DNA of 64,000 nucleotides from Talpa occidentalis (taxonomy: Eukaryota > Chordata > Mammalia > Eulipotyphla > Talpidae), in the NCBI RefSeq assembly GCF_014898055.3, contig NW_023605305.1, positions 111,820,734 to 111,884,733 of the forward strand, given 5' to 3'. Below the pieces are notes generated by a model. That model did no database searches, was not told the origin of the DNA, and saw only the letters and a program-made list of their open reading frames with translations. Below are positions 1-10,245 of the stretch, in pieces (position 1 is the first letter of the stretch; the number at the start of each line of letters is the position of its first letter). Both the position numbers and the translations under genes were made by a program.

Positions 1-75
1 TTGCTAAAGGTCACACAGCTGCTGCACAGAAAAGCCAAGACTAGAATCCATCTCCCTTAATGCTGAGTCATTGTT
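1..75 (-). repeat. MIR SINE fragment
   Basis: The opening bases read like the reverse complement of the MIR core, with the diagnostic ggtcacacagct block followed by a degenerate 'accaagactagaatcc' stretch. It lies in CD2 intron 3 and is cut by the window edge. The match is recognised from memory, not by alignment. Confidence 0.5.
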
Positions 76-652
76 GTCTCATTGTGTGACAGTGACTGGG
101 GGGCTGGCTGCTGAAGGTCAAGTTCTCCTCTGAGGCTCACGCACGTATCTGAGCTGGTATCACACGCTGCAGAAAACCCGGGAGGGGGCACGACTCTGAG
201 GGCAGGGGTCTGGACTGGACAAGTGAAATGTTTTTCCTGAGTCTTTGGAATCTAAAAGGGTAAGAAAGTAAAATTCTGATTGGAGGGAACTGGACAGACA
301 GTGCAGAAACAGGGAGACAGAGGCTGATAGAGGGAAATACTCTGGAACAGACACTAGGCCCTTGGGCAACTCAACCCCCTTCTCTGCACTAGATTGTATC
401 TAAACTTCTCAGATGTAGGCTTCTGTGATGTTCTCCTCGGTGGAGGCCGGGGGCAGGGCCTTGGCCCATGAAGCAGCAGGTGCCCTCGCAGGGCCTGACA
501 CAATTCATCACCTCCCACGAGCCTGGCCTTTATGAGGCTGAAAGTTTCCTTTAGCTCCTTAGAGCTCAACACAGAAGGCAGGAACCCCACCAGAGCAAAC
601 TCGCAGGCGCTGGGCCAGGACCCTTTCCAGCTCATTTCTGCTTTTCTTACAG
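1..652 (+). other. CD2: CD2 intron 3, 3' part
   Basis: This stretch leads into a pyrimidine-rich acceptor, tgcttttcttacag, at 639-652, directly before the transmembrane exon. Apart from the MIR fragment at the left edge I see no repeat or exon in it. Frames that run through this stretch are open by chance. Confidence 0.8.
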
Positions 653-775
653 TGAAACGTGTGGACATTTATCTCATCATCGGCATCTGCGGGGGAGGCA
701 TCCTCTTGCTGGTCTTTGTGGTGTTGGTCATAATCTACATCAGCAAGAGGAGAAAACGAAACAGTAGGAGAGATG
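653..775 (+). CDS. CD2: CD2 exon 4: transmembrane segment and start of cytoplasmic tail
   Basis: This 123-bp exon encodes the membrane span of CD2, an Ig-superfamily adhesion receptor on T and NK cells that binds CD58 or CD48. Seen: an acceptor ag at 651-652 and a donor gtaag at 776-780. After a split first codon the frame reads KRVDIYLIIGICGGG, then a leucine/valine-rich hydrophobic run, then the stop-transfer segment SKRRKRNSRRD. Known: human CD2 has the near-identical DIYLIIGICGGG start of the span and a basic juxtamembrane stretch. The exon ends one base into a codon (GAT G|gt), which joins in frame to the next exon at 3606 and gives D-E-E-E. The split codon at the start reads xTG, so Val, Met or Leu stands where human has Glu. 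The Ig-like extracellular exons lie left of the window. Confidence 0.96.
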
Positions 776-1939
776 GTAAGACACCCCCCTCCCCCGCCCC
801 CCAGACCCTCCTAGTTCCACGGCAGCCGGGGACAAAGTTCCCACTGAAACAACTCGGGATGGAGAGACTTGGTCTGGAAAGAGAATCGTGGAGCCTGGTA
901 GTTTCCGAATGCTGGGGTGTAACCGGTGGTTACAGTTTGTTCCATTTTGTGGTTAGCATGCTTTTTGAAAAACAAATTTTTAGTGGTGATGCTGTGGGGG
1001 CTTGAGAAGCTGAATCCAGGTTGCCTCGTTGGAACCCACCACCTGTGATGACGAAGGTCAGGCTGTGTAGACATATTCTGAATGAGCTGTGCACCCCTAC
1101 ATGGGTAGGAAGAGGCGCCCCAACCCTGTTTCTAAGGTGGCTCCAGAGAAGGTGGCCAAGGTGTGCCGGGGCCAAGCAAACAGGAGCACAGGTGAAGGTT
1201 CAGGGTGCAGGGACTCACAGCAACACACTTGTTTAGACCCCTGAGTTGAAACCACCTTCCCAGCTTGCTGTTCAGGGGGGCTGTGTGAGGGCTGGGAGTG
1301 TTTCTTCCTTCAATCAGGCCTGATGAGGACCCATCCAAAGTGCAAAGGTTCTGCTCGTCGCCTGGGGCATGCAGGCTGTCCCAGGAGTGTGTGCAGAGAC
1401 TGACCCACTACTCGCTCCACGGCCACTGGGACGGGGGTCCAGCAAGGCTGTCCAGCCATCAGAGGACAGGGAGCCAGGCAGGCAGGCTCCTTGGGGTCTG
1501 TCCAGTGTCACATTCTCAGCAGGACTGGCTCCCCTCACTCTGCATCTCTCCCGAGAGCGAGCCCACATCTGTGCCAGCCGTCCCCGGCACCCAAACAGGG
1601 ACTTGGGCTGAACCACCGCGGCAGTGGCGGCCTGGGCCACCTTCAGATTCGTTTCCTTTACATTGTACTTTTTCCTGGGGTCTTCCTCAGGCCACGCGGC
1701 CCTGCACCCCACACAGCCCCTGCTTTCACTTCTGCCTCGCCCACACGCTGCCCCACTCAACAGAACTGCTTGCCGAGTCCTGTAGGCAGATGTGGCTTCC
1801 TCACCCCTTGCCTGAGCAGCCTGTTCTCGGTCCCCCTCCCACTGCCAAAGCCCTTTCTCCGTCACCCAATGGCCAAAGGCCCCAGCACTAGCACCCCTGC
1901 TTATACCCTGCTGGAATGACCCACATGACTAGTTCACCT

Positions 1940-2065
1940 TGACAAAGCGGTTGCTTGAACCAGATTCGAATCTCTCTGCTTCATATTCACTCATTCCCTT
2001 GCGCAACCATTTGCATCATCCTAGGAGCCTTAGACATGAGGAAATTTAAGTCCACTTGGCGCCAA
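1940..2065 (+). repeat. possible MIR fragment
   Basis: A degenerate B-box-like 'gattcgaatctc' is followed about 80 bp later by 'gacatgaggaaattt', the order expected of a decayed MIR. The similarity is weak. Confidence 0.25.
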
Positions 2066-3319
2066 GGCCTGTGGTCACAGGCTGAGTGAGGACGAGGGTG
2101 AGATAAGCAGGAGGCAGGGTGCTAAGTTGAAGGAGAGCCGCACCCTCGGGTCACTCCTGGCCTTGCACACCCCGAGGCCTGGGCTCTGCTTCCACTTTGT
2201 GTCCTGGCCTTGGAGACAGGCAAGGGGGCCGACACCGGGCCTGGGGGGCGTGTTCTGCAGTGGCTGAGGCTGTGGGCGTAAGCGTGCAGGGGCGGCGCCT
2301 GCTCTGACCGGAGGCTGCACCACACGCCAAGGCCCCCACGTCCGGGCAGGCCTCAGCCCCTGGCCACATCCTACTCCTCCTCCTAGAGCTCACGGGGCCT
2401 GCGCCGTTCTGGGGGTACTGGGACTCTTAGCAGGACTGACACTGTGATTTGCAGTCCTGGTTTGTCTCACTCACTCGACGTTAGGCTCCTGATGTGTCTG
2501 AGCCTCGGCCATGGCACCTTCCCCTAGAGGATGGAGAAGAAATGTTTGCAGAGCAAGTGAACAAAACATGGCATAACAGTCCTGCAACAGGTGGCCTGCC
2601 CTGGCTTGCTACACGGGGGAGCACACGGGACTCCCACTGTCCCCTGGCTGGGAATCGAGCCAGGTCAAAGTCCTCCAGGGTCCTCCTGGGCATGACCTCA
2701 GGGCCCTAGAGATGGGCAGAGGGTTTTCCCTCTCTGTGCTCTGCAACTTGTGTGCTTTTGAGCGCCGCCTCTCACTTGCCAAAGCCCTGTCATCTGATTT
2801 GGAGTCTGCACACTCGTGGCTGCCTGAGGCCTGGATTTCTAGTAGTCAGACTCTGAACAGTCACAGGCTGAGGGGCAGAGAAGCCGAACTCTGCTCCTTC
2901 AGGTGCACATCACACAGAGGGGCCGCTCAGTCACCAGGACCCTCCCGCGCCCAGCTCCTCAGGGCAGGTGCAGGCGGCCTTGGGCTCAGGGACTGCTGTT
3001 TCGAACCGTAGCCCAAGGAGGCCAAGGGCCCCGCAGGGCCTCCAGTCTATAGCAGCTGAGCATCTCACAGATTTCCTGTGTGATCTTCAAACAGCAATGT
3101 TAAAAACCGACTCCACTGTGTATCGAGCACCTGTCTTCACACTACAGCCACACAATCCCGGGGGTGACAGGAGGATTTCAGCAGAATGGGGTGTGAGGAG
3201 GATCTAACGGAGAAAGCTGTCTTGGGGGAGAAGTTACTCAGGCTTCTGTGGCTACCCAGAGCCCATTATACCATGCTCACTGCCAGGGCTTGGTTGCTAG
3301 GAAAGCAAGGGTGGGCCTT

Positions 3320-3377
3320 ATGGTGTGGGGGGGGCGGCCCAGGGGTGGGCACCCATGGTGTGGGGGGGCGGCCCAGG
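3320..3377 (+). repeat. G-rich tandem duplication, period 35
   Basis: The block atggtgtgggg...gcggcccagg occurs twice, at 3320-3343 and 3355-3377, differing by one G in the G run. Each unit has a 7-8 G run plus further GGG or GGGG tracts, giving G-quadruplex potential on the sense strand of the CD2 pre-mRNA, about 230 bases before the last exon. Confidence 0.75.
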
Positions 3378-3605
3378 CTCAGGGTCCTCTGGCTGCCCGA
3401 GTTCTCTGAAGCCCAGGCTGTCCTTTGCTCTGGTGATCGTTTCTGTCTCCCCCATAAGGCCTGAAACCTTCAGAGAATCGAGGTGGCCTCTGCTTCCTCT
3501 TTCTCACCCCCAGCAGCTAGCCTGGCAGGTGGGAGGTACCCCAATAAATAGTTGCATTGATCTTATCTTACCAAGTTGAACTCTTCAAAGGTTCTATTTT
3601 TGTAG

Positions 3606-3898
3606 AAGAGGAGGAGAGAAGAGAGCCCAGAGTAACTGCCAAGGATGGGGGCCCGATGCCCCACCAGATTCCAGGCTCAGCATCTCCAAATCCAGCTTTG
3701 CTGCAACCTCCTCCGCCGGCTCGTCGTTCCCAGGCGGCGGGTCTCCGCCCCCCACCTCCTGGCCCCCGAGGCCAGCACCAGCAGCAGAAGAGGCCCCTGC
3801 CTCACCCGGGTGCTCAAGGTCCCCAGCAGAAAGGCCCTCCCCTGCCCAGACCTCGGGTTTGCCCGAAACCTCCCCACGGAGCTGCAGACAACTTCTAA
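3606..3898 (+). CDS. CD2: CD2 exon 5: proline-rich cytoplasmic tail and stop
   Basis: The last coding exon of CD2 carries the signalling tail that recruits SH3 and GYF adaptors. Seen: it begins after the acceptor at 3604-3605 and completes the split Glu codon. An acidic/basic stretch EEEERREPRV is followed by PHQIPGS, then PPPPARR (3707-3727), PPPPGPR (3749-3769) and KGPPLPRPR (3830-3856). The end is KPPHGAADNF, with TAA at 3896-3898. Known: the human tail carries two PPPPGHR motifs that bind the CD2BP2 GYF domain, a KGPPLPRPR site for CD2AP/CIN85-type SH3 domains, and a conserved C-terminus several residues longer. Here both PPPPGHR sites are altered, the KGPPLPRPR site is intact, and the frame stops early. 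The open frame also extends upstream of 3606, but the splice acceptor and homology fix the exon start. Confidence 0.95.
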
Positions 3899-4385
3899 AT
3901 CTGCTCCTGACGAGGCTGTCCCTTCCCTCTAATTGAAAGTGATGGAAACTGCGTTCCCACAGCAGGCTCTGTGGGATGCCTCCACCCCAGGTGTGCACAC
4001 CTGCACTTCCGTGAGGTAGCGTGCTCTGCGAGTACATTACCTCCCCAGCTCACGGGCCACAGCCAGCCACATTTGCACAGCTAACTCAGCCACGTGATCT
4101 AACATCTGGAGCGTCTCTTCGTAAATCTCCCTTGCACCAAAAAGGGACAGCAGTGCAAGTTCATTCCTTGGACGAGGGTGATGGAGCGCAAGTCCTGGTG
4201 AGATCCTTGCTTCTCACTGAGGTCAAGCCCAGATGTGAGCATCTGGTAGTCTCTATTCCCGTGTCTCTTGGCACAGCCCACCTGGTGGGCATAGCCCACC
4301 ACTCTTGGGTTTCTTATATGTCTGGTGGACACTGGCCCACCCTCTGGTGAACAGAAGTGAATAAAGGCTTTAACTTCACCCTGTT
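3899..4385 (+). other. CD2: CD2 3' UTR
   Basis: Noncoding sequence after the CD2 stop resembles the human CD2 3' UTR in several blocks: 'aactgcgttcccac', 'cacttccgtgaggtag', 'ggccacagccagccac', 'tctaacatctggagcg' and 'tctggtggacactggccc'. It ends with a canonical poly(A) signal at 4360-4365. Cleavage is expected some 10-30 bases later, so the end given is approximate. Confidence 0.85.
4360..4365 (+). terminator. CD2: CD2 polyadenylation signal AATAAA
   Basis: AATAAA sits in 'gaagtgaataaaggcttt', at the same place as the signal in the human CD2 transcript ('gtgaaataaaagcttt' there). A GT/T-rich stretch (ccctgttgtctactcattgt) follows at about 4380, as expected of a downstream element. Confidence 0.85.
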
Positions 4386-4899
4386 GTCTACTCATTGTAG
4401 AAAGGAGCTCAGCGGAACGAGAAACAGGCTTCTTAGGGTTACAGCAGCAGCAAATTTGGTGACCCCAATTCACCCAAGCCATCTTAATCCCCACCAAGAC
4501 ACCAGAATCTGCTCCCCAGGTCTCAGCTGCAAACTTGACCCCATTTCTTATTTGCCAGTTTCTATGATGAGTGACATTTCTATGAAAAACGTCAATGAAA
4601 GTCACCAAAAACATAATCATCAGGGTCTTGCTTCTGTGACTGCAGACACGGTCACAAAGATCTGTGGTGTCATCCTTGAGAAGAGGGGGGTCCATTAATA
4701 GTGGAGGTGCCAGGCACCTGTCAGACAATACACAAGGGCAGGAGAAGATACAGCTCAGTTGATTCAACTCCTCAGTGTGTTAACAGACCACTGCGAAAAG
4801 GTCAGAATCCCTGCCTGCTTAGCCGCCATGCTCAGTGTACTTCAGGGGGAGTAGGGGAAAAAACAGTTTTCGGTTAAGGTTATAAGACAATAGATTGTG

Positions 4900-5055
4900 A
4901 GTACACACCTGCTTTGAAATGTGGGTGCCATGTTTGTGGTCCGTCCGCCCGCCTTCTCCTAGCTTCTTAGACTTGCTAACCCTTGTCAAGCTTCAGCAGG
5001 AAGCTCTGAGGTCTAAACCACAAAATCTATGTGCATTTAGAACTTCCTGTGAGAA
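4900..5055 (+). promoter_or_regulatory. candidate CD2 3' enhancer / locus control element
   Basis: Five lymphoid-type motifs fall within about 150 bp: an E-box CACCTG (4906-4911), a TCF/LEF-like CTTTGAA (4912-4918), a RUNX core TGTGGT (4935-4940) and two ETS cores, CAGGAAG (4997-5003) and ACTTCCTG (5042-5049). Known: human CD2 has a strong T-cell locus control region in the first ~2 kb of 3' flank. The position, 0.5-0.7 kb beyond the poly(A) site, fits. Short motifs recur by chance, so this is inference. Confidence 0.3.
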
Positions 5056-5254
5056 CGTGCTAAGGCTTGAATTGCTTTTTCCTCTGAACCTGAGGGTCTA
5101 TTGTTTAGCACCCAGAGTTACTTATTAAGGATAGTGATGAATGAGACTCATGGTCTCCTGAAATCCAAACACAAAATCCAACCAAGCAACACTCATTGCA
5201 AGACCTACCTCCCAGGAGGTCTTAGCACTGGCTCTTTCTTATTCCTCATGGCAG

Positions 5255-5650
5255 TTCTGACTGAGCCCATCATTTCTCCAGCCAGAATAGCTCTTGTCTT
5301 GATGAAGCCTTCCCTGGCCCTTCCAGGCCTGTGCTCTGCATTTCTTCTGAAATTCTGTGGTATTGCACATGGCACAGAACATATAATGCCTGGAGTGATT
5401 CAATTTACCATCATTCATTCATTCGACAAATATTTACTGAATTTCCACTATGGAGCAGGCTAGGTACCAGGAACACAAAGGTGTACAATTGCTTTCAAGG
5501 GGCTTACAATCAAGTTGGGAGAGAGGGTAGACAAACGACAGGACAGTATGGGTCAGAGGCAAGCCCAAGAGTCAAGAGGAAGGACTTTGAATCCAGACTG
5601 CATGGGGGGACTGAGCTGACACAGAAGGCTTCCAGGAGGAAGTGTTAACT
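5255..5650. repeat. L2-derived fragments
   Basis: The stretch 'cattcattcattcgacaaatatttactg', followed by a 'gagcaggctaggtacc...gggcttacaatcaagttggg' order, is the reverse complement of the LINE-2 3' end, so 5410-5650 reads as minus-strand L2. The stretch 5255-5400 ('gatgaagccttccctgg', 'cacatggcacagaac') looks L2-like in the plus orientation. Both are old and diverged. Confidence 0.45.
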
Positions 5651-6253
5651 GCAACGAGTTGTAATAGAATAATAGATGGTGAAGTTGAGGGGCAGATTTA
5701 CTCATGTAGAGGGACAGCATGAGCAAGGTCCATGTGAGTTCCCTGTTCCCACAAGTATATTGTTGCCTTTTCAGCTACTGTGTTCCATTGCTTTTAAGTG
5801 GCACTGTTAAGGAAAAACACTCTCAACTGCATGAAAACAAATGCTAAGACACAATGAACTTTTACATCTTCATTGCTGAGATGTTAGCATGTGAAAAAAT
5901 ATGTGCGTCTTGGGACTGTTGAAATGCAAAGTGAATAAGCTTCTTGAGGACAATGACCAGTTGTCTTGGTGTGGCCTGGAGTGCTTGGTTGAAAATGTCA
6001 CCAGTCAGTTGGGCCAATGGGTGAGCACAGCCAGGATGGAGGGAGCAGAAGTGAACATCCATAGCATCTACTCACATGAGACACGTCCCCTCCCTGCTAG
6101 AGTCTCCGCCATGAGGCAGACATCATGGGCCTTGCTCAAGATTTGCAGTGCCAGCACCTAGCTGGCTGGCTCTGTGTGGCCTCCCCCCAGCCCTGTCCCA
6201 GAGTACAGGCCTCCTGAGGAACCTCAGGCCAGCTGCAGAGGATTCCCTGAGTG

Positions 6254-6564
6254 GGGGCCTCCCTGGTGACTCAAGGGGTTAAATCTCAGCACTATGAAGC
6301 TATTTGCAGCCTTTGCAGCATGGGTTGGATCCCCGGCCAGGAAGCTACCCACATGGCACAGCAGACCTCTCCTGTCTCCCCACTGTTCCCCTCTGCAGTG
6401 CATTTCAGTAGATCTTCCTGTTCTGCTCCCCACTCTGTCTCTGGTGAATCCTCTCACCCCCCGCACCTCTGGCCTATACCCCAGCTCTTGTATGCATAAA
6501 TAAATAAATCTTTAAGAAAATTAAAAAAAAAACAGTACAATAAAAAAGAAGAATAAGAAGAAGT
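6254..6564 (+). mobile_element. tRNA-derived SINE, type I
   Basis: The 5' end reads ggggcctccctggtgactc, and the tail is tgcataaataaataaatcttt followed by A-rich sequence. A degraded B box (ggttggatcccc) is visible. An imperfect target duplication (ttccctgagtgggg at 6244 against ttccctgtgggg at 6565) suggests the A-rich tail runs to about 6564. Confidence 0.85.
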
Positions 6565-6636
6565 TTCCCTGTGGGGCTCATAGAAGAAAAAAAAAGCAAT
6601 GATTTGGTAGATGAGGTTGAGGCTCCAAGTCTCCCC

Positions 6637-6953
6637 CTTTTTTTTTTTTTAATAGAGGCATGTTTTATTTATTTATTTGTTTGTTTGTTTGTTTGTTTTT
6701 GTTTATACATGCACTGGGTACAGTCAGAAGTGAGGGAGGGCGAGAGAATTCACCAGAGCCAGAGCAGGGAGCAGAGCAGGCAGAAGGACCGAAGTACACT
6801 GCTGAGGGGAGCAGCGGGCAGCAGGAGAGGTCTGCGCGCCATGTGGGACCCTCCTCCGGGGCCGGGGAGCAGCCGGGGATCAAACTGGCGCCGCAGAGGC
6901 TGCGGGCAGCTTCACAACCCAGCGCTCAACCACTGTGCCACTGGGGAGGCCCC
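6637..6953 (-). mobile_element. tRNA-derived SINE, type II
   Basis: Poly(T) at 6637, a (tttg)n stretch, then the type II body (gcactgggtacagtcagaag...gaattcaccagagcc), ending in the SINE 5' end ccactggggaggccc. The target duplication ccaagtctccc at 6625-6635 and 6954-6964 is perfect. Confidence 0.92.
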
Positions 6954-6999
6954 CCAAGTCTCCCTTTTTTAAAACAACCTCTCAGGTAATTCTAATGGG

Positions 7000-8382
7000 T
7001 TTCAAGTGGGGGAGCCACAGGTCCACTGTCCTTGATTTATTGGTCATCAGTGTCTGTTCAAGCTGGAGGAATTTAGAGAGACCACAGCGTAGAAAGGAAG
7101 GCAGTGATTACTGAGTTAGCGTCTTCACAGGGACTTTCCAGTACAGGGAGGTCAGCCACATTGGAAAAAATATTCAGCGACTTGAAGGACTGGCACATCG
7201 CAATGTGTCACATGAAGACAGAAAATCCCAGTCTTTCTGGTAGCTTCCCTAGAGAGTAGTCTCAGCAGCAGGGTCTGCTGGGCTCCAAGGGGCCTCGGCT
7301 GTGCACTGACGATTTCATCTCTGTGTCCCTCGACTCGCTCTATCCTGGGCTTCCCGGGGCTCATGTGTGCTGTGGGCTGCACCCTCATCCAGATGCTCCC
7401 CTCCGTCCCACCTGTCCACAGACTCTTTCTGATCCCTGAACTCCCTGCGATGTGAACTCACGAGCCCCTCTTATGCTCTCTGTCTCGTCTTGAGTTCGAG
7501 GCAGAAGCCTCAGGTAGAGGGCCCAGGAGGTCCTGGAGCTCACTCCCCCGCTTTGTATTCAGCCTCTTGAGCCATTGGTGGGGACGACTCCTCCCAGGGT
7601 CCACGTGAGGATTAGCGGGAAGCCGTGTTTGTACGTGTGACCAGTGCATCCTGGTGCGTGAAGGCATCTGAACACTGAGTTTCCTTCCTGACTTGGTACT
7701 GGAGATGGAACACGCTGGAGAATGATATCAATGGTTTGGTTGTTGGGAGAAGACACCCCCGTGATAAGGGAATACATAAGCATGCAGGGAGGTGACCTAG
7801 TGTGCTGAGAGTTGGCCTCACCTGAGTGAGTGTCCTAAGGTCAGGGCAGATGGCTGAGATCCTATACCAGATGCAGAAAAGCTCAAGTATTGACCTGCCA
7901 GGCCACCCCACAGAGCCTGGCATGAGTCAGCAGCCTGATGTCACTTCTGAGGCCCCCAGCAGGGCCACTCTGTGACACATCTGAATGTTACCACACAAGA
8001 CAGTCTGGAAGTTTAGTCACAGCTGCACAGAGACAGGGTGGGGAGTATGAGGGGAAGAATTCTGGTCTTTCTGAGAACCTACCTGCCCACAGTTCTACCC
8101 ACTGTGTTCTCACAGGGGAGGTGCTTATAATGACTGTTTGGGGGTGAAAATCAAATTTTATGAATTCAAGAGAGCTGTGAACCAGTCTTATGAGTCCAAA
8201 AGGAGCTGGTGGGGCAGAGCCACATGGACTGGGCATCGTGGACCCCAGGGAGCTGTCGTGGTAGGGGGGTGGTGCAGGCACAGCCCCAAGGCAGGGGCAT
8301 TTCTAATTGAGAGCAGCAGGTCAGCTCGTGCATCAGTCTTACTCACTTCTGAAGCCCAACAAAAATAGTGTTAACTATAACC
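7000..8382. other. intergenic, no recognised element
   Basis: About 1.4 kb of single-copy-looking sequence without recent repeats or convincing exons. Short frames on both strands lack domains. Confidence 0.5.
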
Positions 8383-8465
8383 AAGATGAAAATGCATACA
8401 TTGTACAAAAATGAAAAATGATGTAAAAATATCTAAAATAATAATTAAAAAAAAACAAAAATAAA
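8383..8465 (+). mobile_element. young L1 3' end, 5'-truncated
   Basis: The block from 'aagatgaaaatgcatac' through 'gaaaaatgatgtaaaaata' to an A-rich tail matches the L1 3' end at 41315-41393 almost base for base, which shows a dispersed retrotransposon tail. Only about 80 bp is present. Confidence 0.7.
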
Positions 8466-8469
8466 AGAC

Positions 8470-9120
8470 ATACATCACAAGGACAAAGAGAACAGAAAAA
8501 AGTAACAGAAGCACAATTTTAGGAGCTAGAAAAAGCAGGTGAAAGGTTGATCACTGGCTGAGCAGGCTTCAAAAGCTAAATCAATTTGAAGGCAACAATG
8601 GGGGACACTATGGCACAAACTGATTCAATTCAATAAATTCTCAAAAGGAACAGGATTTCACAGCACCAGTGTCTCCAGAAGTAGGAATGATGATGAGGCT
8701 AAAGTAGACTTATTAAAGATCTAAGATGTTGTCAGATCCCAGATCCCATCCCTCACACCACACAGATCAGTTACTGTGCAGCAAGGCCTGCATGTTAATT
8801 CTCTGGAAATGGTGAAGTTGAGAATGTTTGGGTTGGGACAAGGAGGCAATATGAAAAATAGACGGATTAAATAAAAGTTTTCTATTGACTGCCAGAACTG
8901 AGCTTCTACCCCAACCAGTTTGCACATTGATTTATTGGAAGGATTAGGGATGAGGAATCTATGCATAATATCTAAAATGGAAAAAAAAATCAAGAATCAA
9001 TGATATAATTATGTCATTTAGAGACAAGGATATAAATACCAAAATAATGACTTTAAATTTTTGAGGTTTCTCTCTGGAGTATGGGAAATGTGGGAAAGAG
9101 GGCTTAGGAAGCTACTATTA
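8470..9120 (+). repeat. possible old L1 5' region
   Basis: The stretch around 8640-8960 (cagcaccagtgtctccagaag, ttaattctctggaaatgg, gatttattggaaggatt) looks like a decayed repeat and reminds me of an L1M 5' region, but I cannot confirm the family. No coding capacity. Confidence 0.3.
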
Positions 9121-9130
9121 GTATTATTGT

Positions 9131-9399
9131 TCTTTTTTTTAAAGCATTTATTTATGCATACAAGAGCTGGGGTACAGGCCAGAGGCGCAGGGGGTGAGAG
9201 GATTCACCAGAGACAGAACGGGGAACAGAACAGAAAGATTGACTGAAACAATGCTCAGAGGAGCAGCGGGTGAGTCAGGAGAGGTCTGCTGCACCATGTG
9301 GGTAGCTCCCTGGCTGGGGATCGAACTATTGCTGCGGTGGCTGCGAATCGCTTCATAGGTTGTGTCTCACTTAACCCCTTGCACCAACAGGGAGGCCCC
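9131..9399 (-). mobile_element. tRNA-derived SINE, type I
   Basis: Reverse copy: poly(T), then catttatttatgcatacaag, the body, and the 5' end accaacagggaggcccc. The target duplication agtattat is at 9120-9127 and 9400-9407. A second copy of the SINE head sequence follows at 9408-9423. Confidence 0.9.
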
Positions 9400-9863
9400 A
9401 GTATTATACAGGGAGGCCCCAGTTACCAATCTTTGCACAACTATTTGACTCTAAACTATATGTATATTAAACCTTGATGCAAATGAATATTAAATCTACA
9501 AAGTAAAATGAGATAAAAATTAAGGTAGATTAAAAAAAAAAATCAAGGCAGCAAACAGAATATTTCAACTGGAACCCAGAAGGAGCTCAGGCTGGGGAAA
9601 TTGGCCCCAACCAGAACAGAAACATGATTGGAGACTCGGAGGTAGGCAGGATTCCAGACGTCAACTCCAGGACACCACATCCTACAGCTGAGTGATGTCA
9701 AGAGAAAGCGGTTACAAGGCAAAATGAAAGCACTATGGCTGCCACAGTGTTCTCAGAAGCAAGCTGAGGTAGTGAAACTGGCCCCTACTTGCTCTATTTG
9801 ATTCTTCATCTGTGTTTTTTGGTGGGTGATTTTGTAATTTAAATGGGCCCCAAGTTCAATGTT

Positions 9864-10245
9864 GGTATTAGTCATCTTGGGTTGTCCTAACAAGATTCCA
9901 TAGACTGGGTGTCTTAAACAATAGATACTTATTTTTCCATGGTTCTGGAGGCTAAAAACCTGAAAGCAAAGCCCCAGCAGTTTGATTCCTGAGGTCTCTA
10001 CCTGCCTTACACGTGGCTGTCTTTTCCCTGCATCCTAGCAAGTACTTTTCCCTGCATGTGCCCTCACCGTGACTCCTCCTCCACTCACAAGGAAGGACCA
10101 GGTGCTATAGGATCAGGGCCCCACTCTTACAGCCTCAGTAAACCTTAAGTGCCTCCTTAAAGGCTCTATCTCCAAATACAGTTGTATTGGGCAATGTGCT
10201 ACGACTTTGGGTTTTGATGGATACAAACACAGCAGCAATGCAAGC
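9864..10245 (-). mobile_element. MLT1-type LTR (ERVL-MaLR)
   Basis: The order 'ggtattagtcatc', 'catagactgggtgtcttaaac', 'atggttctggaggctaa', 'tctccaaatacagttgtatt' is the reverse complement of the MLT1/MaLR solo LTR consensus. It is an old, diverged noncoding LTR. Confidence 0.75.

Larger units (their letters stand above)
776..3605 (+). other. CD2: CD2 intron 4
   Basis: The intron is 2,830 bp, with donor gtaagac at 776 and acceptor ttctatttttgtag ending at 3605. It is GC-rich and lacks recent SINE or L1 insertions. A weak MIR-like patch lies near 1940-2065 (a degenerate 'ccagattcgaatc' block followed by 'gacatgaggaaattt'). A G-rich 35-bp-period duplication lies at 3320-3377. Long open frames on both strands at about 1298-1919 overlap each other and have no recognisable domain, so I treat them as chance. 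Confidence 0.85.

Noticed and set aside
1298..1919. Long open frames on both strands in CD2 intron 4
   Set aside because: Mutually overlapping frames in GC-rich intronic sequence, with no domain and no homology that I recognise. Splice sites of CD2 skip the region cleanly.
4060..4470. Retroviral LTR with AATAAAGGCTTT and a primer-binding-site-like 'tttggtgaccc' nearby
   Set aside because: The blocks before and around the AATAAA match the human CD2 3' UTR in order, so this is the normal end of the CD2 transcript. The PBS-like string is short and lacks an LTR end beside it.
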